DNA from: JACCUZ01 sp038246575
GTDB taxonomy: Bacteria > Actinomycetota > Actinomycetes > JACCUZ01
Assembly: GCA_038246575.1 (NCBI GenBank)
Contig: JBBRVU010000112.1
Span: forward strand, 1 to 13,376
Length of the DNA: 13,376 nucleotides
Direction: 5' to 3'
Positions 11,995 to 13,376 of this stretch are shown here, one piece after another (positions within the stretch are counted from its first letter, which is position 1; every line of letters starts with the position of its first letter). The notes beneath the pieces are model-generated. The model worked only from the letters and a program-made list of their open reading frames with translations. It did not search any database and was not told the origin of the DNA. The position numbers and the translations under genes were made by a program.

Positions 11995-12984
11995 GTGACC
12001 GCCTCGTCCGAGCCGATGACCGCCCGGCGCCCATGGCAGGACGCCGCGTCCCGGCTCGCCGAGCACCAGGGTGGGGTCGTGGGCCGAGCGCAGCTCGCTG
12101 CGCTGGGCGTTCCTCGCGCGTACGTCCGTAGCGAGCTCAGGGGTCGGCGCTGGCAGCGCATCCATCGCCGCACGTACGTCACGTTCACCGGTCCCCTGCC
12201 GTTCGAGACGCGTGTTTGGTCCGGTGTCGTCTACGCAGGCCGCGGGGCGGTTGCCAGCCACGGCACCGCCGCGTTCCTCGTGGGCCTGAGCGACCGGGCG
12301 CCCGACGTCGTCGACATCACGGTCGCGCACGGTCGCCGGGTGGGCTCTCGACCAGGGCTGCGCATCCGGCAGTCCCGCCGGCTGGAACTGACCCGGCACC
12401 CGACCCGGCTGCCCCCGCAGACCCGAGTGGAGGAAACGGTTCTCGACCTGACCGACGCGGCGCGGTCGGAGGTGAGTGTCATCGACGTCGTGCTCCGAGC
12501 CTGCCAACGCCGGCTGACCACAGCTGCGCGCCTGACCCTCCGGGCCCGTGGACGCAAGCGTTTGAAGTGGCGGCGACTGGTCCGTGAACTCATCTGCGAG
12601 GTCCGGGACGGCGTGCAGTCGGCTTTGGAGCGGCGCTACTTCCGAGATGTCGAGCGAGCCCACGGCCTGCCGCGCGGTTGCCGCAACAAGGGCGAGGGGC
12701 CACGCGGGCGCCGGCGGTACCGCGACGTTCGGTACCGCCGGTGGCGGCTCGTCGTCGAGCTCGACGGTCGCGCGGCGCACCCGGACGAGTGGCAGGAGGC
12801 CGACGATATCCGGGACAACGAGCTCGTCGATGACGAAGACGTGCGCACCCTGCGCTACGGATGGATGCCCGTGACCACCCGGCCGTGCGAGACGGCGAGC
12901 CAGGTGGCCAGAAAGCTCGCGAGCCGCGGCTGGAAGGGACGGCCCGTCAGCTGCGGGCCTACCTGCACGGGAAAGTTCACCTGA
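11995..12984 (+). CDS. AbiEi-type antitoxin domain fused to DUF559/Vsr-like endonuclease domain
   Basis: This is a protein of up to 329 aa. The N-terminal half (about residues 15-100: LAEHQGGVVGRAQLAALGVPRAYVRSELRGRRWQRIHRRTYV and GRGAVASHGTAAFLVGL) is the winged-helix region of the type IV AbiEi antitoxin family. The C-terminal part has a PD-(D/E)xK pattern: ERRYFRDV near 212, D244, then LVVELDGRAAH (252-262) with E255 and D257, and DDIRDNELVDDEDVRTLRYGW (270-290). These residues match DUF559/Vsr-like nucleases. No AbiEii toxin lies beside it. Such proteins occur in many copies in some actinobacteria; their role (phage defence or genome maintenance) is unproven. The start is either GTG 11995 or ATG 12016; neither has a strong ribosome binding site. 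Flanking inverted repeats suggest insertion. Confidence 0.75.
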   Translation: MTASSEPMTARRPWQDAASRLAEHQGGVVGRAQLAALGVPRAYVRSELRGRRWQRIHRRTYVTFTGPLPFETRVWSGVVYAGRGAVASHGTAAFLVGLSDRAPDVVDITVAHGRRVGSRPGLRIRQSRRLELTRHPTRLPPQTRVEETVLDLTDAARSEVSVIDVVLRACQRRLTTAARLTLRARGRKRLKWRRLVRELICEVRDGVQSALERRYFRDVERAHGLPRGCRNKGEGPRGRRRYRDVRYRRWRLVVELDGRAAHPDEWQEADDIRDNELVDDEDVRTLRYGWMPVTTRPCETASQVARKLASRGWKGRPVSCGPTCTGKFT

Positions 12985-13070
12985 GTCACCGCCCGCCACT
13001 AGTGCCGCCGCGGTCGGCCGGGAGATGTGGGCGGCAACAGACGGGGCCGGGAGTGCGCCCCCGCCAATAC

Positions 13071-13086
13071 CTGCCTGCCTGCCTGC
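13071..13086. repeat. Tetranucleotide tandem repeat (CTGC)4
   Basis: CTGC is repeated four times in the gap after the nuclease gene. The 281-nt gap (12985-13265) holds no gene I can support, only short repeats. Confidence 0.85.
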
Positions 13087-13115
13087 CCGAATCGTTGGCT
13101 GCCGCGGCAAATCCT

Positions 13116-13172
13116 CATGATCGGAGCAGCATTGCCCGAGCTTCTGGCCCTGGCCCGCTCCGATCATGGGAA
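13116..13172. repeat. Palindromic repeat: CATGATCGGAGC and its inverted copy
   Basis: CATGATCGGAGC (13116-13127) and GCTCCGATCATG (13157-13168) are perfect 12-bp inverted repeats with a 29-nt loop. The right arm extends by GGAA to match, inverted, the 16-bp copy at 11826-11841. Three copies in 1.4 kb mark it as a repeat family, perhaps a REP-like extragenic palindrome. It could also act as a terminator for either strand. Confidence 0.85.
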
Positions 13173-13208
13173 AACCAGCGCGACGACGCGGCCAAAACCA
13201 GCGCGACG
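13171..13208. repeat. 15-bp direct repeat
   Basis: AAAACCAGCGCGACG occurs at 13171-13185 and 13194-13208, a 23-bp period. It abuts the right arm of the palindrome. Confidence 0.85.
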
Positions 13209-13231
13209 CCGGGCAGATCCGGCCAGACTTC

Positions 13232-13251
13232 GCGACAGGCGACAGGCGACA
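13232..13251. repeat. Tandem 7-bp repeat (GCGACAG)
   Basis: Nearly three copies of GCGACAG lie 15 nt past the cysM stop on the minus-strand side. They form part of the repeat-rich gap. Confidence 0.8.
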
Positions 13252-13265
13252 AGCCCGGCGACGGC

Positions 13266-13376
13266 CTAGGCCCAGAGCTGGCCCTCGAGGCTGCTCTCGG
13301 CCTCGTCGAGCGTTCCGGCGTACGCGCCGGTCGAGAGGTACTTCCAGCCTCCGTCGCACACGATGAAAGCGATGTC
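13266..13376 (-). CDS. cysM: Cysteine synthase CysM (C-terminal 36 aa, partial)
   Basis: The minus strand reads DIAFIVCDGGWKYLSTGAYA and then GTLDEAESSLEGQLWA followed by TAG (13268-13266). This is almost identical to the carboxyl end of mycobacterial CysM, a PLP-dependent synthase. CysM makes cysteine from O-phosphoserine and the thiocarboxylated carrier CysO, and its C-terminal residues close over the active site. The rest of the gene lies outside the window, as would cysO if the order is as in Mycobacterium. The identification is strong despite the short length because the GWKYLSTGAY and EGQLWA blocks are diagnostic. Confidence 0.88.
   Translation of the reverse strand, partial: DIAFIVCDGGWKYLSTGAYAGTLDEAESSLEGQLWA

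Noticed and set aside
11817..13181. Target-site duplication flanking the 16-bp inverted repeats
   Set aside because: The bases directly outside the two copies do not match. A shared GCGCG nearby is not adjacent and is expected in GC-rich DNA.
12985..13265. A CRISPR array in the repeat-rich gap
   Set aside because: Repeat units are 4, 7, 12 and 15 bp with no regular spacers and no cas genes.
12985..13265. An AbiEii toxin partner gene after the AbiEi-nuclease gene
   Set aside because: The gap is 281 nt and holds no frame with nucleotidyltransferase motifs. The next gene is cysM on the other strand.
11788..13359. A 523-codon minus-strand open frame across the nuclease gene and the repeat-rich gaps
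   Set aside because: No family resemblance, low-complexity composition, crosses repeats and the cysM end in the wrong frame. The plus-strand gene beneath it has clear domains.

Overview
The window is high-GC DNA. It uses GTG and TTG starts freely, its neighbouring genes overlap by 4 bp, and it contains ANTAR, DUF427, DUF3618 and AbiEi/nuclease families typical of Actinobacteria. The gene order murI - metallo-beta-lactamase - rph - rdgB next to cysM is a chromosomal block also known from Mycobacterium (Rv1338-Rv1341 and cysM). This is most likely an actinobacterial chromosome. The order or genus cannot be fixed from the sequence alone. No stretch longer than 300 bases lacks a gene.

Left part (1-2513), signalling: a STAS-domain anti-sigma-factor antagonist (minus strand, cut by the window edge) diverges from two consecutive GAF-ANTAR proteins. 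A short sigma-factor-like protein follows, with a good region 4 but a decayed region 2. ANTAR domains bind RNA hairpins and cause antitermination. A stem-loop in front of the sigma-like gene could mask its ribosome binding site. A spermidine-synthase-like/SAM-binding protein converges from the other side, behind a tRNA-Lys(CUU).

Middle (3312-8135): on the minus strand lie, in transcription order, a DUF3618 membrane protein, a DUF427 protein, an orphan GroES-like protein and two paralogous secreted sulfatases of the N-acetylglucosamine-6-sulfatase type, ending at the tRNA-Lys. Facing away from them is bcp, a thiol peroxidase. Its start overlaps a leaderless-type -10 element and a partial match to the IdeR/DtxR iron box. 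A hairpin cluster and tRNA-Leu(UAG) follow.

Right part (8436-13376), housekeeping block on the minus strand: murI (glutamate racemase, peptidoglycan), an MBL-fold hydrolase like the mycobacterial cAMP phosphodiesterase Rv1339, rph (RNase PH) and rdgB (XTP/dITP pyrophosphatase), mostly with 4-bp overlaps. The 3' end of cysM lies at the far right. Between cysM and murI sit two plus-strand genes: a small cupin and a protein joining an AbiEi-type antitoxin domain to a DUF559/Vsr-like nuclease domain. This nuclease gene lies between inverted copies of a 16-bp repeat, in DNA rich in short repeats, and looks like an accessory insertion in an otherwise conserved neighbourhood.
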